Assembly: GCF_020521235.1 (NCBI RefSeq)
Contig: NZ_BLAY01000014.1
Span: 1 to 64,000, forward strand
Length of the DNA stretch: 64,000 bases
Source: Microseira wollei NIES-4236
Lineage (GTDB): Bacteria; Cyanobacteriota; Cyanobacteriia; Cyanobacteriales; Aerosakkonemataceae
Direction: 5' to 3'
Made by a program: the position numbers and the translations under genes. The notes under the pieces were generated by a model. The model saw nothing but the letters and a program-made list of their open reading frames with translations. It made no database searches and was not told the DNA's origin. Positions 24,750 through 33,140 of the stretch are shown in pieces. Every line of letters starts with the position of its first letter. The first letter of the stretch is position 1.

Positions 24750-25077
24750 TAGTTTTTTTGGCTCGATAAACCCGGTTTTTGAGTAGATATATCGTCACTT
24801 TCTTCCGGATTTTTCCCAGACACCGGGTTTCTTTGCGGCCAAAGGAGGAAAACAATATTGAGGAAATGCTTTCTCTCACGCCAAGCAATAAACTTAAGCC
24901 ATGAACAAATTAAATTTGTACGAGCAACGCTAAAGGCGGTGGTGCTACCCACAAGCAAAGACTTGAGCGCAATCGGATTAACCTCTGCAACGGGCGGGTA
25001 GTCGTTTACAAAAATTATAAAAGTTAGCAATAAAATAATAAAATGAATTAAACTGAATTGTCACGTAGGTGTTTTTT
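24750..25077. other. Intergenic region before the catalase-like gene
   Basis: Starts with a TTTTTTT run and a pair AAACCCGGTTTTTGAG / ACACCGGGTTTCTTTGCGG of the GAAACCGGGTTTCT family (24766-24834). The remainder is AT-rich and should carry the promoter of the gene at 25078. No gene seen. Confidence 0.55.
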
Positions 25078-26265
25078 ATGGACAAGCAGTTATTTACAGA
25101 ATATCCCGAACAGGATGAACGCAAATATTACGATCTCCTGATCGAGCAAGTCAAGAAGCGCATGGATAATCTTTACAAGGACTCGGATCGGGCGCTGCGA
25201 GATACCCACACCAAAACCCATGCTGGCGTTAAAGCAAATCTGGAAATCTTTGACATCGATGAGGATGGGATTAAACAAGAATTGAGCAAAAGCACCTCAC
25301 TGACGGCTTCCCAGCTCAATGGCATTTCTATTAAACAAGGTTTGCTCGCCAAACCCAAACAATATCCGGTTTGGCTGCGATTTGCCAACGGGCGCACCAA
25401 GGTGGAAAACGATTATGTTTCAGATACGCGCTCAATGGCGGTAAAAGTGATGGGAGTGGAAGGGGAAAGACTGACGCAAAGCCATGAGTCGAACACCCAA
25501 GACTTCATTGTGCAAAATGCTGAAATCTTTTTTATCAAAACCATTAAAAACTACTACGGCTTTTTTAGCGCGATCGCAAACTGGGAACCCTCAGCACTTT
25601 TGTGGCTGCTGGTACATCCCAAGCAGTTCTCAGCCCTGAAAGCAATTACCAGCCGAAATCCCAAGAGTTTGCTCGCAGAACGATATTGGAGTGGTTCAGC
25701 ATCTGCATTGGGACTCAATCCTAATTTTGATGCATCGCAACCCGGTGTGGTTCCGGTTGCATATCCGGCTGTGGTTAAATATGCGTTTACTCCAGTTGCA
25801 AGTATTGCACCCCACTCGCCACTTGCTATTGAGTCTAGACCAGAAAGCGATCGCATGCGCGCCAAAGCGATCGCAAAAAGTGGCACTCAACCAGATAATT
25901 ATTACCGGGACGAGCTAATCGCAGCTTTAGCAAAACCAGATGCTTGCTACTGTTGGGATTTTGGCATCCAGTTCCAAACCAACCCCACCATGTCCATCGA
26001 CGATGCTACGATTGTCTGGCAGGAAAGCGAATCACCCTTCTTCACAGTCGGTCGTCTCACCGTCAAGCATCAGATAATTAATTTTGACAAACAGTTCGAT
26101 TTCATAGAAAACCTGCGGTTTTCTCCCTGGAACGGTTTAGCCGTCCATCGTCCGGTTGGTGCGCTGAATCGGTTACGCAGTTTTGTTTACCCCGTTGTCG
26201 CCTCCTATCGTCATCAGAAACGAGGCTATGTTTACCAAGAACCAACTGGGGATGAAACTTTTTGA
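25078..26265 (+). CDS. Catalase-superfamily heme protein (allene-oxide-synthase/SrpA-like branch)
   Basis: A 395-residue protein of the catalase fold but not a classical catalase. Early motifs are DRALRDTHTKTHAGVKANLEIF, where the distal histidine region lies (THAGVKA), and YPVWLRFANGRTKVENDYVSDTRSMAVKVMGV, matching the catalase-like strand with a conserved arginine and asparagine. TQDFIVQNAEIFF follows. The C-terminal proximal part is less clear. Members of this branch may act as lipid-peroxide converting enzymes or have unknown roles. The start ATG at 25078 is preferred to GTG 25069; both lack a strong ribosome-binding site. No signal peptide. Bases like its last codons reappear at 26577-26630. 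Confidence 0.75.
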   Translation: MDKQLFTEYPEQDERKYYDLLIEQVKKRMDNLYKDSDRALRDTHTKTHAGVKANLEIFDIDEDGIKQELSKSTSLTASQLNGISIKQGLLAKPKQYPVWLRFANGRTKVENDYVSDTRSMAVKVMGVEGERLTQSHESNTQDFIVQNAEIFFIKTIKNYYGFFSAIANWEPSALLWLLVHPKQFSALKAITSRNPKSLLAERYWSGSASALGLNPNFDASQPGVVPVAYPAVVKYAFTPVASIAPHSPLAIESRPESDRMRAKAIAKSGTQPDNYYRDELIAALAKPDACYCWDFGIQFQTNPTMSIDDATIVWQESESPFFTVGRLTVKHQIINFDKQFDFIENLRFSPWNGLAVHRPVGALNRLRSFVYPVVASYRHQKRGYVYQEPTGDETF

Positions 26266-26467
26266 AACAGGACTGACGCAAGTGTCACAATCAAAATATC
26301 AATAAATGTTCGTAGTAGGCACTTTAGTGCCAATCTTTAAGCGCCCAATTGTTTACTACTTACGCAAAGAAACCGGGCTTCTATGAAAAATCGTCGCTTT
26401 GAAACTACAAATCTACGCAGAAACCCGGTTTCTGGGATCTTGAGCGGTATTTTATTGACAAAGCACT

Positions 26468-26632
26468 ATGATTCAAACTATACCCAAGTCAGTCACTTTT
26501 GACGAATTCATCGCTTGGTATCGAGACAACTCTCCCCACCGCTACGAAAAAAGATTAGCACAAAATATAACATCGATTTTGTTTACCCCGTTTCGGATCA
26601 AGAACCAATAGGGACTGAAACTTTTTGAACTT
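26468..26632 (+). pseudogene. Uma2-family (DUF820) remnant joined to a catalase-tail remnant
   Basis: The ATG at 26468 reads MIQTIPKSVTFDEFIAWY and RDNSPHRYE, which is the start of Uma2-type PD-(D/E)XK proteins (TFDEFxxWYPENSxxRYE). After about 27 codons the similarity stops. From about 26577 the bases resemble the 3' end of the catalase-like gene (TTTTGTTTACCCCGTT and AAGAACCAA, then GGGACTGAAACTTTTTGAA). The frame ends at 26611. The most economical reading is two decayed fragments joined by recombination. Not a functional gene. Confidence 0.6.
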
Positions 26633-27405
26633 TCCTGATAGTTCTAGGTTGGGCCCGTGGTCCGAAACCCAACTTATTAGCCCACAAAAGGTTGGGTTAC
26701 CCTTGGCTCAACCCGTTGAATTGCCGATAATAAAAAACCTCATCCCATTGTTGCGTAGGGACACGGCATCAGAGATATCTCGGACAAACAGATAACATCA
26801 ATCGTGCCGTGTCCCGGCTTCCGATTATGGGTAATCAACCGGACATGATATTACGCAAGTTGTAGGGTGCGTTAGTGACAACGTAACGCACCAAGATCAA
26901 CAATCAATCATCGGCAATCTTGTAGGGACACGGCAATAATAAAATTTTCGCTTGTACAGAATATTTCGGATGCCGTGTCCCTACGTTCCAAACCCGATTT
27001 TCAACGTAACGCACCGACATCAACGAAACTAGATGCGAGATCTTGTCGAATTACTTGACAAAACAATAAAAATATGTATTTTATAGGCGCAACAAGAGGG
27101 AAGCTTTTACCGTGGGGTGGGCGTCTCGCCCGCCCGGTGTCCAGTTTATTTATATTCAGCTAGTTAATTTATCCGGATACTAGGTTTTAATACTTGTAAG
27201 TATCAGCACCAGTGTTAATTTTGGTTCGCTCAAAGCTCCCAAAACCAATCGAAAGTCTTGATGGACTTGAAGCATGGTTTTGAACTTGGTTAAGGGGGCA
27301 ATCTTTGCTATGGAAAGCAGCAGATTTTATCAGGGTTTTTGCAATTACCAATCAAACCGTTGGTAACTCCAATAATTACCCTATTTGTAACTTGGGAAAA
27401 AATAT
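26633..27405. other. Repeat-filled intergenic region
   Basis: Contains a GTTGGGTT inverted pair at about 26645-26712, two GTAGGGACACGGC hairpins (26755-26815 and 26922-26984), GTAGGGTGCGTT/AACGCACC repeats at about 26868-26893, and a CCGTGGGGTGGGCGTCTCGCCCGCCCGG hairpin at about 27110-27137. No gene supported. The last 200 bases are plain AT-rich sequence upstream of the gene at 27406. Confidence 0.65.
26922..26984. repeat. GTAGGGACACGGC hairpin element
   Basis: Perfect 14-bp stem GTAGGGACACGGCA / TGCCGTGTCCCTAC around a 35-bp AT-rich loop. It is related to the hairpin at 26755-26815, to the interior of MITE-like copy C and to the unit of the 53-bp satellite. Confidence 0.8.
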
Positions 27406-28017
27406 ATGACAAAACCACCTCAAGGTCAGCCAACAAGAATTCAATTGAGAACAATAATTGAAAGAATTCAAAAACTCCAACCAGTAGCAATAGGTTTGGT
27501 TATAATCGCAGCAAGTTTAAAAATAGTGGAATCTGTCAACAATATAGTTCAGTTCCGTGAATCTGTATGTCGTACCGATCTTTCTGCGCCTTTGTGTCCG
27601 CCAGAGAAACTCGATCCGCCGCAATGGATAGGGACAAAAATCGAAGATGTTTACATTAAAAAATTGCAGAATTATGAACCTGAAACAACTTTAGTTGTAA
27701 CTGATAAGTTTCCAGATAGAACAGAGAAAAAAGATATTTCTGTTCTCAGAAATGTCGATCAAGAAATATCAGAAATCGGGGTAAAAAAAAGAAACTCTGG
27801 GCAATATGAAGCTATTCTCAGGAGAGCAAAGAAGAACGGAACCCCTCTGTGTCTAAAAATTTATGGCAAGCGCAAGTTTGCCACCAGTGAGTTCAAGAAT
27901 ATCATTGAGATAGATGAAAAATTTCCTGACAGCAAAACTTACGATAGCCTTAACCCAGAGGAACGGGATAAAAAATGTAAAGACAAACACGAAATACCTA
28001 TCCCTCCACAGGGGTAA
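27406..28017 (+). CDS. Hypothetical protein with one membrane helix
   Basis: A 203-residue protein. A polar, basic N-terminus (TKPPQGQPTRIQLRTIIERIQKL) leads to one hydrophobic segment at about 27-42 (PVAIGLVIIAASLKIVESV), then a charged soluble domain of about 160 residues. The domain has three cysteines near the membrane (VCRTDLSAPLCPP) and a lysine-rich end (ERDKKCKDKHEIPIPPQG). Strand-like stretches include YEPETTLVVTDKFPDRTEKKDISVL and QYEAILRRAKKNGTPLCLKIYGKRKFA. No family was recognised. Base composition is more AT-rich than the neighbouring pgk, hinting at acquired origin. It converges with pgk, with a shared hairpin between them. Confidence 0.65.
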   Translation: MTKPPQGQPTRIQLRTIIERIQKLQPVAIGLVIIAASLKIVESVNNIVQFRESVCRTDLSAPLCPPEKLDPPQWIGTKIEDVYIKKLQNYEPETTLVVTDKFPDRTEKKDISVLRNVDQEISEIGVKKRNSGQYEAILRRAKKNGTPLCLKIYGKRKFATSEFKNIIEIDEKFPDSKTYDSLNPEERDKKCKDKHEIPIPPQG

Positions 28018-28027
28018 GTTTTTATCA

Positions 28028-28064
28028 AAAAGTTGGGGATGAACAGTTGCTTGTTCACCCCCAA
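28028..28064 (-). terminator. Terminator hairpin for pgk
   Basis: Stem TTGGGGATGAACA / TGTTCACCCCCAA (13 bp with one mismatch) and a six-base loop. Read on the minus strand it is followed by CTTTTTGATAAA, a T-run suited to end pgk transcription. On the plus strand only A residues follow. Confidence 0.75.
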
Positions 28065-28091
28065 AAAATCAGATTAAATTGTGGCTAGCTA

Positions 28092-29294
28092 CTAAGCTTC
28101 ATCGAGTGCCGCAATACCAGGTAATACCTTACCTTCGAGTAATTCGAGGCTAGCGCCGCCGCCGGTAGAAATGTGGCTCATTTGATCTGCCACGCCGACT
28201 TTTTCGACTGCTGCAACCGAGTCGCCACCGCCGATGATGGTGTCGGTGCCGGTTTTGGTAAGATCGGCTAAAGTGCGCGCGATCGCTTCCGTACCTACGG
28301 CAAATTTATCAAACTCGAATACCCCCATCGGGCCATTCCACAACACCGACTTGCAATCAGCCAGCGCTGCTTGGAACATTTTCACCGATTCGGGGCCGAT
28401 ATCCAACCCCATCCAACCATCGGGGATAGCTTCAATGCTGACAACTTGCGAGTTAGCATCGGCAGCAAATTTATCTGCAACTACCACATCGCTAGGCAAC
28501 AACAATTCTACGCCCCGTTCTTTTGCCTTCGCGTCCAAAGACTTCGCCAATTCCAGCTTATCTTCTTCCACCAAAGACTTACCCACGCTCAAACCGCGTG
28601 CTTTGTAGAAGGTAAAGATCATGCCGCCACCGAGAAGCAGCTTATCGCATTTTTCCAACAAAGTTTCGATCACGCCAATCTTGCTGGAAACCTTGGAACC
28701 GCCGATAATCGCTGCTAAAGGACGCTTGGGATTTTCAATCGCGTTTTGCAGGTATTGCAGTTCCTTCTCGATCAGGTATCCTGCTACAGAAGGGCTGAGA
28801 TACTTGGTTACCCCTTCGGTGGAAGCGTGGGCGCGGTGTGCCGTGCCAAAGGCATCATTGACGTATAAATCTGCATTCGCAGCTAACTGCTTGGCGAATT
28901 CGGGGTCGTTTTGCTCTTCTTCTTTGTGGAAGCGGACGTTTTCCAGCAACAGCACTTGACCGTTTTGCATTGCCGCCACTTTAGCAGCAACTTCATCACC
29001 GATACAGTCGCTGGGTTTTTCCACTTCTTGCCCCAATAATTCCGAAAGCCGCTTGGCGACGGGGGTGAGGCGATATTTCTCATCCACGCCCTTGGGACGC
29101 CCGAAGTGGGAGGACAGGATGACCTTAGCACCCTTCGAGGTTAAATCCTGAATCGTTGGCAGCGCTGCCCGAATGCGGGTATCGTCGGTAATGTTACCCG
29201 CGTCATCTAGGGGTACGTTAAAATCTGCCCGTACCAATACCCGTTTTCCAGATAAATCTGACGACGACAAATTTGCTACAGTTTTTTTGGACAC
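28092..29294 (-). CDS. pgk: Phosphoglycerate kinase
   Basis: A 400-residue enzyme converting 1,3-bisphosphoglycerate and ADP to 3-phosphoglycerate and ATP, and running in reverse in the Calvin cycle. The N-terminal signature [13 protein letters not shown] is present, followed by [10 protein letters not shown] (substrate arginine), [26 protein letters not shown] and the hinge. The nucleotide domain shows [39 protein letters not shown] and [11 protein letters not shown]. Full length and intact. The start at 29294 ([18 protein letters not shown]) has AGGAGGCTG upstream. It is divergent from a universal stress protein gene and ends at a clear hairpin. Confidence 0.98.
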   Translation of the reverse strand: MSKKTVANLSSSDLSGKRVLVRADFNVPLDDAGNITDDTRIRAALPTIQDLTSKGAKVILSSHFGRPKGVDEKYRLTPVAKRLSELLGQEVEKPSDCIGDEVAAKVAAMQNGQVLLLENVRFHKEEEQNDPEFAKQLAANADLYVNDAFGTAHRAHASTEGVTKYLSPSVAGYLIEKELQYLQNAIENPKRPLAAIIGGSKVSSKIGVIETLLEKCDKLLLGGGMIFTFYKARGLSVGKSLVEEDKLELAKSLDAKAKERGVELLLPSDVVVADKFAADANSQVVSIEAIPDGWMGLDIGPESVKMFQAALADCKSVLWNGPMGVFEFDKFAVGTEAIARTLADLTKTGTDTIIGGGDSVAAVEKVGVADQMSHISTGGGASLELLEGKVLPGIAALDEA

Positions 29295-29404
29295 GTAACA
29301 GCCTCCTAAATGCTTTTTTTCAACGAATCAACGGGTCATTGGTTGTCCGTTATTTTTACGCCGTCCACATTTTACCGAGAAACGGGGATCGATCAGGTGC
29401 TGTA

Positions 29405-29821
29405 ATGTTCAAGACAGTTTTATTTCCCATAGATGGTAGTGCAGAAGCCCGCGAAGCGACTGATGCGGTGATTAATATCGTGCAAACATACGGCAGTCGC
29501 TTGATTCTGCTGTCGGTTGTAGAAGAGCAACTGGCAACAGAGGAAGATGCGACGATACCGGATATCATGGCATCGCCGGAAGCAATCGCTCAACTCCTGC
29601 AAAAAGCTCAAGCATTATTCCGAGAACGGGGAATCCAAGCCGAAGCCGTCGAACGCCAAGGCAAACCGGCTTTCACGATTTGCGATGTCGCCGACGAACT
29701 TGCGGCAGATTTAATTATCATGGGCTGTCGCGGCATGGGGCTAACCGAGGAAGGACTCGCCGACAGCGTCACCTACCGGGTGATTAACCTGTCTCCCTGT
29801 CCCGTGTTGATTGTCCCATAG
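29405..29821 (+). CDS. Universal stress protein (UspA family)
   Basis: A 138-residue single-domain Usp. It starts at the ATG at 29405 (MFKTVLFPIDGSAEAREATDAV), the standard first strand and helix; the open frame runs further upstream through the pgk promoter but without family similarity. The ATP-binding loop is seen as IIMGCRGMGLTEEGLADSVTYRVINLSPCPVLIV, a match to the G-2x-G-9x-G(S/T) pattern in a slightly altered form. Usp proteins are cytoplasmic dimers that bind nucleotides and help survival under stress. The gene is alone, divergent from pgk, and followed by heptamer arrays. Confidence 0.92.
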   Translation: MFKTVLFPIDGSAEAREATDAVINIVQTYGSRLILLSVVEEQLATEEDATIPDIMASPEAIAQLLQKAQALFRERGIQAEAVERQGKPAFTICDVADELAADLIIMGCRGMGLTEEGLADSVTYRVINLSPCPVLIVP

Positions 29822-30107
29822 GGCTAATGGCTAATTGCTAATTGCTAATGGCTAATTGCTAATTGGTCAAGTGTAACTTTTCTGACATAGGACTTACGCA
29901 GCAACTCCATACATGGTGGTGGCGGTGCCTTACACCGCTGATAACGCACCCTACATGGGCGAGTCTTTGCTTAAGTCCTCTGACAATCAGCCATTAGCCA
30001 TTAGCCCCTAGCCATTAGCCCCTAGCCATTAGCCCCTAGCCATGAGCCATCAGCCATTAACCATTAGCCATTAGCCATTAACCATTAGCCATTAACCATT
30101 AGCCTTA
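29822..30107. repeat. Heptanucleotide arrays and ACAGGACT-type element
   Basis: TGGCTAA/TTGCTAA units at 29824-29864, an AGGACTTACGCAGC ... GCTTAAGTCCT inverted-repeat element at about 29888-29977 that contains GTGCGTTATC-type sequence, then about fifteen CCATTAG/CCCCTAG/CCATTAA units at 29989-30104. The last units touch the 3' end of the CBS-CP12 gene. Confidence 0.85.
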
Positions 30108-30719
30108 AACATCGTACATCCGCGCTTCCATTGCTTCTGGAAACTCCTCGCAGTACTCCTCGAAGGCTGTTTTTTCTAGCGTCTTAGCGCGTTGGTGCGC
30201 TGCTTCGGCTTGCAGTTCTTCGACGATATCCCACGCTGCGGCACATTCTCTGGAAGTTGGGCCTTTTTCAGAACAGATCGCTCTTGCAGCAGCGATCGCT
30301 TTTTGAATTTCTCCCGCTAGAGTGGTTTCTTTCGGCTTCTCGACGAAGTCGCTCTTGGTGAGAATATCGGTAACCGAGATAATGCCCAGCAACTTATCCT
30401 TAATTACAGGGGCGCGACGGATGCCGGTATTGGCGAACAACCGCGCCACGTATTCTATGCCCAAATCGGGATTGATCGCGATGCAGGGTTTGGTCATAAT
30501 TTCATAGACTCGCACTTTTTTGGGATCTTTCCCAAAAGCAGCTACATTGTAGACAATATCAGTCTCGGTAACGATGCCGTAGGCGTCTTGGTCGTGGCGG
30601 CGTTCTACAATTAAGGCACGCAAGCTTTTTTCTTTCATCAGCTTAACTGCGTCAGCTACCGTCGCAGATCCGCGAATCGTAACCACATCGGTGGTCATAA
30701 TGTCTGCTGCTTTTAGCAT
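30105..30719 (-). CDS. CBS domain pair fused to CP12 (CBS-CP12)
   Basis: A 204-residue fusion. Residues 1-125 hold two CBS motifs (ADIMTTDVVTIRGSATVADAVKLM...ALIVERR and YEIMTKPCIAINPDLGIEYVARLF...APVIKDKLLGIISVTDIL), which usually bind adenine nucleotides. Residues about 135-204 are a CP12 domain: EIQKAIAAARAICSEKG, AWDIVEELQAEAAHQRA, EEYCEEFPEAMEARMYDV. CP12 is the redox-controlled linker that ties up GAPDH and phosphoribulokinase of the Calvin cycle. The N-terminal cysteine pair (C149, C159) is present; in the C-terminal pair only C190 remains, with alanine (A199) for the second. CBS-CP12 proteins are known in cyanobacteria. GAPDH inhibition through the C-terminal pair is thus doubtful, and energy-dependent control is plausible. 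Confidence 0.93.
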   Translation of the reverse strand: MLKAADIMTTDVVTIRGSATVADAVKLMKEKSLRALIVERRHDQDAYGIVTETDIVYNVAAFGKDPKKVRVYEIMTKPCIAINPDLGIEYVARLFANTGIRRAPVIKDKLLGIISVTDILTKSDFVEKPKETTLAGEIQKAIAAARAICSEKGPTSRECAAAWDIVEELQAEAAHQRAKTLEKTAFEEYCEEFPEAMEARMYDV

Positions 30720-30900
30720 AGTTCTCCTTGTTATGTGACAACTCCCGACTCTGACCCTATCGGGTACAGAGCCGACTTCCTGAAATCACCGAAAACGCGC
30801 AGGTCTGCCTCCGGGCTTTAGACATGGGGAGTCAGAGCGAGTTGCGATTTTAATCGCAGTCAGTATGATATACTATTATATTAGAAAATCAACAATTTAT

Positions 30901-32016
30901 ATGGTAGCCAAAACAGTTTCAAACAAGACAAAAACCCTTTCGTTCGTAACCGAAATACCACTCGTAGTATCGGGAGCAGACGAAAGGCTTTTGTTGTCTA
31001 GGTTTGAGGATATTTGGCAGCTTGAAAATGATTGCTATTGCTTCGCAATGCGGCGTTTAAAGCTGGTTAAACAATCAAAACCGTACCAATCAGCCAGAAA
31101 GATTAAATTCAACAAAAAGGAGAGAAAGAAGGCAATTGCCGCCGCCAACACTGCCTACGGATATAAAGAATACAGCCTACATGCCTTCGCCACTAACTTC
31201 AGGGGATATTGGATAGGCTTTCATATAGACTCAAACGCAGCACAAGCAAATAATCCGGACAATTACAACCAGGATTTTATCGACAGCAAAGGTAAAAAGA
31301 AAAAGGGAAATGTCAAAAAAAGCTGCAAAGAGTGGAAAGATTCTAGTTGGTATCGCTCAACAAGAAGCACCAAGGCTAACTTGGAAAGAAAGTTGGCGGC
31401 GCATCGCAAGTCATTAGAAGGGAAACAGGTTCATGAAATTCTGAAACTAGGAAACACAATCAAACTAGAAAAACTTGACTACGCTTGCCAAAAACTATTT
31501 GGAAGAGCTGTAGGTAAGCGCTTCCATAGAGAATTTGTATCTCGCCTGAAACGTTTGACCCAAAGTGCTGGCGTTCACGCAATCGAATTTTACACTCAAA
31601 CAACTAAGTTATCTCAAAGTTGCCATCAATGGGTCACCACAAAGAAGAAAAGCCTCTCGACTAGAGTCCACAAATGTGAGTGTGTTGTTCTATGTCAGAG
31701 TAGAGACGTTACATGTAACGTCTCTACTTATTCGGCATTTTTGGCAAGATTTGTAGAAAATAACCGACTCCAAGTAGACCTGGCAAATATCGCATGGTCG
31801 GGTGCCCCAGCGCTCCTGCTGGCGGCAAGGAGACAGGCGACCGAAACAATTAACTTGCTCGTGATGGGAATTGTTCCTTCTTGCTTTGGACGTTTTCCAG
31901 AGTCAGAGCGAGTCGCCACAAAAGTTCTAGTTGCTGATACTGAGACTCTGGATGTTCTAAAAATAGGGAGATCCTCCAGAGAGGTTGAAAGCGAATTAGA
32001 ACGCCCTCGTCTTTAG
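30901..32016 (+). pseudogene. TnpB-like RNA-guided nuclease, degenerate
   Basis: A 371-residue open frame of the TnpB family, whose active members are RNA-guided DNA endonucleases of IS200/IS605 elements. Family segments are clear: YRSTRSTKANLERKLAAHRKSL, GNTIKLEKLDYACQKLFGRAVGKRF, FVSRLKRLTQSAG, then TTKLSQSCHQWV and HKCEC of the zinc finger and YSAFLARF after the third RuvC motif. The second zinc cysteine is replaced (CHQWVTT where CHxCG is expected). The RuvC-III aspartate site (QRDLYSAF in relatives) carries an in-frame 30-base palindrome, giving QSRDVTCNVSTYSAF. The protein is thus probably inactive though the frame is open. The start at 30901 (MVAKTVSNKTK) is the likely one. Confidence 0.75.
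31699..31728. repeat. Perfect 30-bp palindrome inserted in tnpB
   Basis: AGTAGAGACGTTACA followed by its exact reverse complement. It is placed between codons CAG and TAT and adds exactly ten codons. GTAGAGACGT palindromes are known to be frequent in cyanobacterial intergenic DNA; here one is inside a gene. Confidence 0.88.
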
Positions 32017-32035
32017 AAATGGGGTGGCTTCAGCA

Positions 32036-32908
32036 ATGAATATTAAACGACAAAGCACGATCCAATGGTATCCAGGTCACATCGCCAAAGCTGAAAAAGA
32101 CCTGAAGGAACAGCTCAAGCGCGTCGATGTCGTGCTGGAAGTACGCGACGCGCGCATTCCCCTGACCACGCACCATCCCAAAATCCAAGACTGGGTGGGT
32201 AGCAAGAGTCGGGTTTTAGTTCTCAATCGCGTCGATATGATATCGCCCCAGATGCAGCAATTGTGGACAAAATGGTTTCTCTCGCAAGGAGAAGTGCCAT
32301 ATTTTACCGATGCTCAGCATGGTAAGGGCGTTGCGGCGGTGACGAAAGCGGCGTCTGCTGCGGGGGTGGAAGTGAATCAAAAAAGACGCGCTCGCGGTAT
32401 GTTACCCCGTCCGGTGCGCGCGGTTGTCATAGGGTTTCCCAATGTCGGCAAATCCGCGCTCATTAATCGATTATTAGGTAAAAGAGTCGTCGAAAGCGCC
32501 CGTCGCGCTGGCGTCACCAAACAACTGCGCTGGATCAGAATTTCCGACACGATTGAATTATTAGATGCACCCGGAGTGATTCCCGCCAAATTGGACGACC
32601 AAGAAACAGCGGTTAAATTAGCCATCTGCGACGATATTGGCGAAGCATCTTACGACAATCAACGAGTCGCTGTCGAGTTAGTAGAATTACTCAAATATTT
32701 GGAGGCTGTCGCTAGTAATTTTTTACCTGAATCTCCCTTAAAGTCGCGGTATGAATTAGATGCCGTAGATATTACAGGGGAAGATTACCTAGTCGCGTTG
32801 GCAAAATTAAAATATCAGGGAGATGTGGAACGCGCCGCAAGGCAGTTATTGAATGATTTTCGCACGGGTTTGTTAGGGAAAATTGGTTTGGAATTGCCAC
32901 CTGGTTGA
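32036..32908 (+). CDS. rbgA: Circularly permuted ribosome-assembly GTPase (RbgA/YlqF)
   Basis: A 290-residue GTPase of the YlqF/RbgA family that helps late assembly of the 50S ribosomal subunit. The permuted motif order is visible: QWYPGHIAKAEKDL and VVLEVRDARIPL at the start, G4 as LNRVDM, then G1 as GFPNVGKSALIN and G3 as LDAPGVI. The C-terminal helical domain binds rRNA. The ATG at 32036 (MNIKRQSTIQWYPGH) is chosen; GTG at 32024 is an alternative, lying within the end of the tnpB element. Intact and of usual length. A single gene. Confidence 0.95.
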   Translation: MNIKRQSTIQWYPGHIAKAEKDLKEQLKRVDVVLEVRDARIPLTTHHPKIQDWVGSKSRVLVLNRVDMISPQMQQLWTKWFLSQGEVPYFTDAQHGKGVAAVTKAASAAGVEVNQKRRARGMLPRPVRAVVIGFPNVGKSALINRLLGKRVVESARRAGVTKQLRWIRISDTIELLDAPGVIPAKLDDQETAVKLAICDDIGEASYDNQRVAVELVELLKYLEAVASNFLPESPLKSRYELDAVDITGEDYLVALAKLKYQGDVERAARQLLNDFRTGLLGKIGLELPPG

Positions 32909-33140
32909 ACTCCCTGTCCCCCAGCTGGCTTTTTGGTCAAAAACGTTATATTTTTGCAAAGAACATGGGGAAAACTAGATTAGAGCCTTGTTTTGACCTA
33001 TGGATGCTCGTTGGGGTATCGACCTCAAGGTTGGTTAGACTGGGGTCGTAGCAATAGTTGCGTGGGAACGCAAAGCTTAACCTATTATGGCTCATCAAGG
33101 TGTTTACGCAAACAAAACCAGATGAAACAAAACAAAGAGT

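Larger units (their letters stand above)
30780..32022 (+). mobile_element. IS200/IS605-type element carrying a decayed tnpB
   Basis: The tnpB-like frame is bounded by CTTTAGACATGGGGAGTC (about 30818-30835) on the left and CTCGTCTTTAGAAATGGGG (about 32006-32024) on the right, which are typical subterminal motifs of such elements. No tnpA is present, so it was non-autonomous. The exact ends are not resolved. It separates CBS-CP12 from the RbgA-type gene. Confidence 0.55.
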
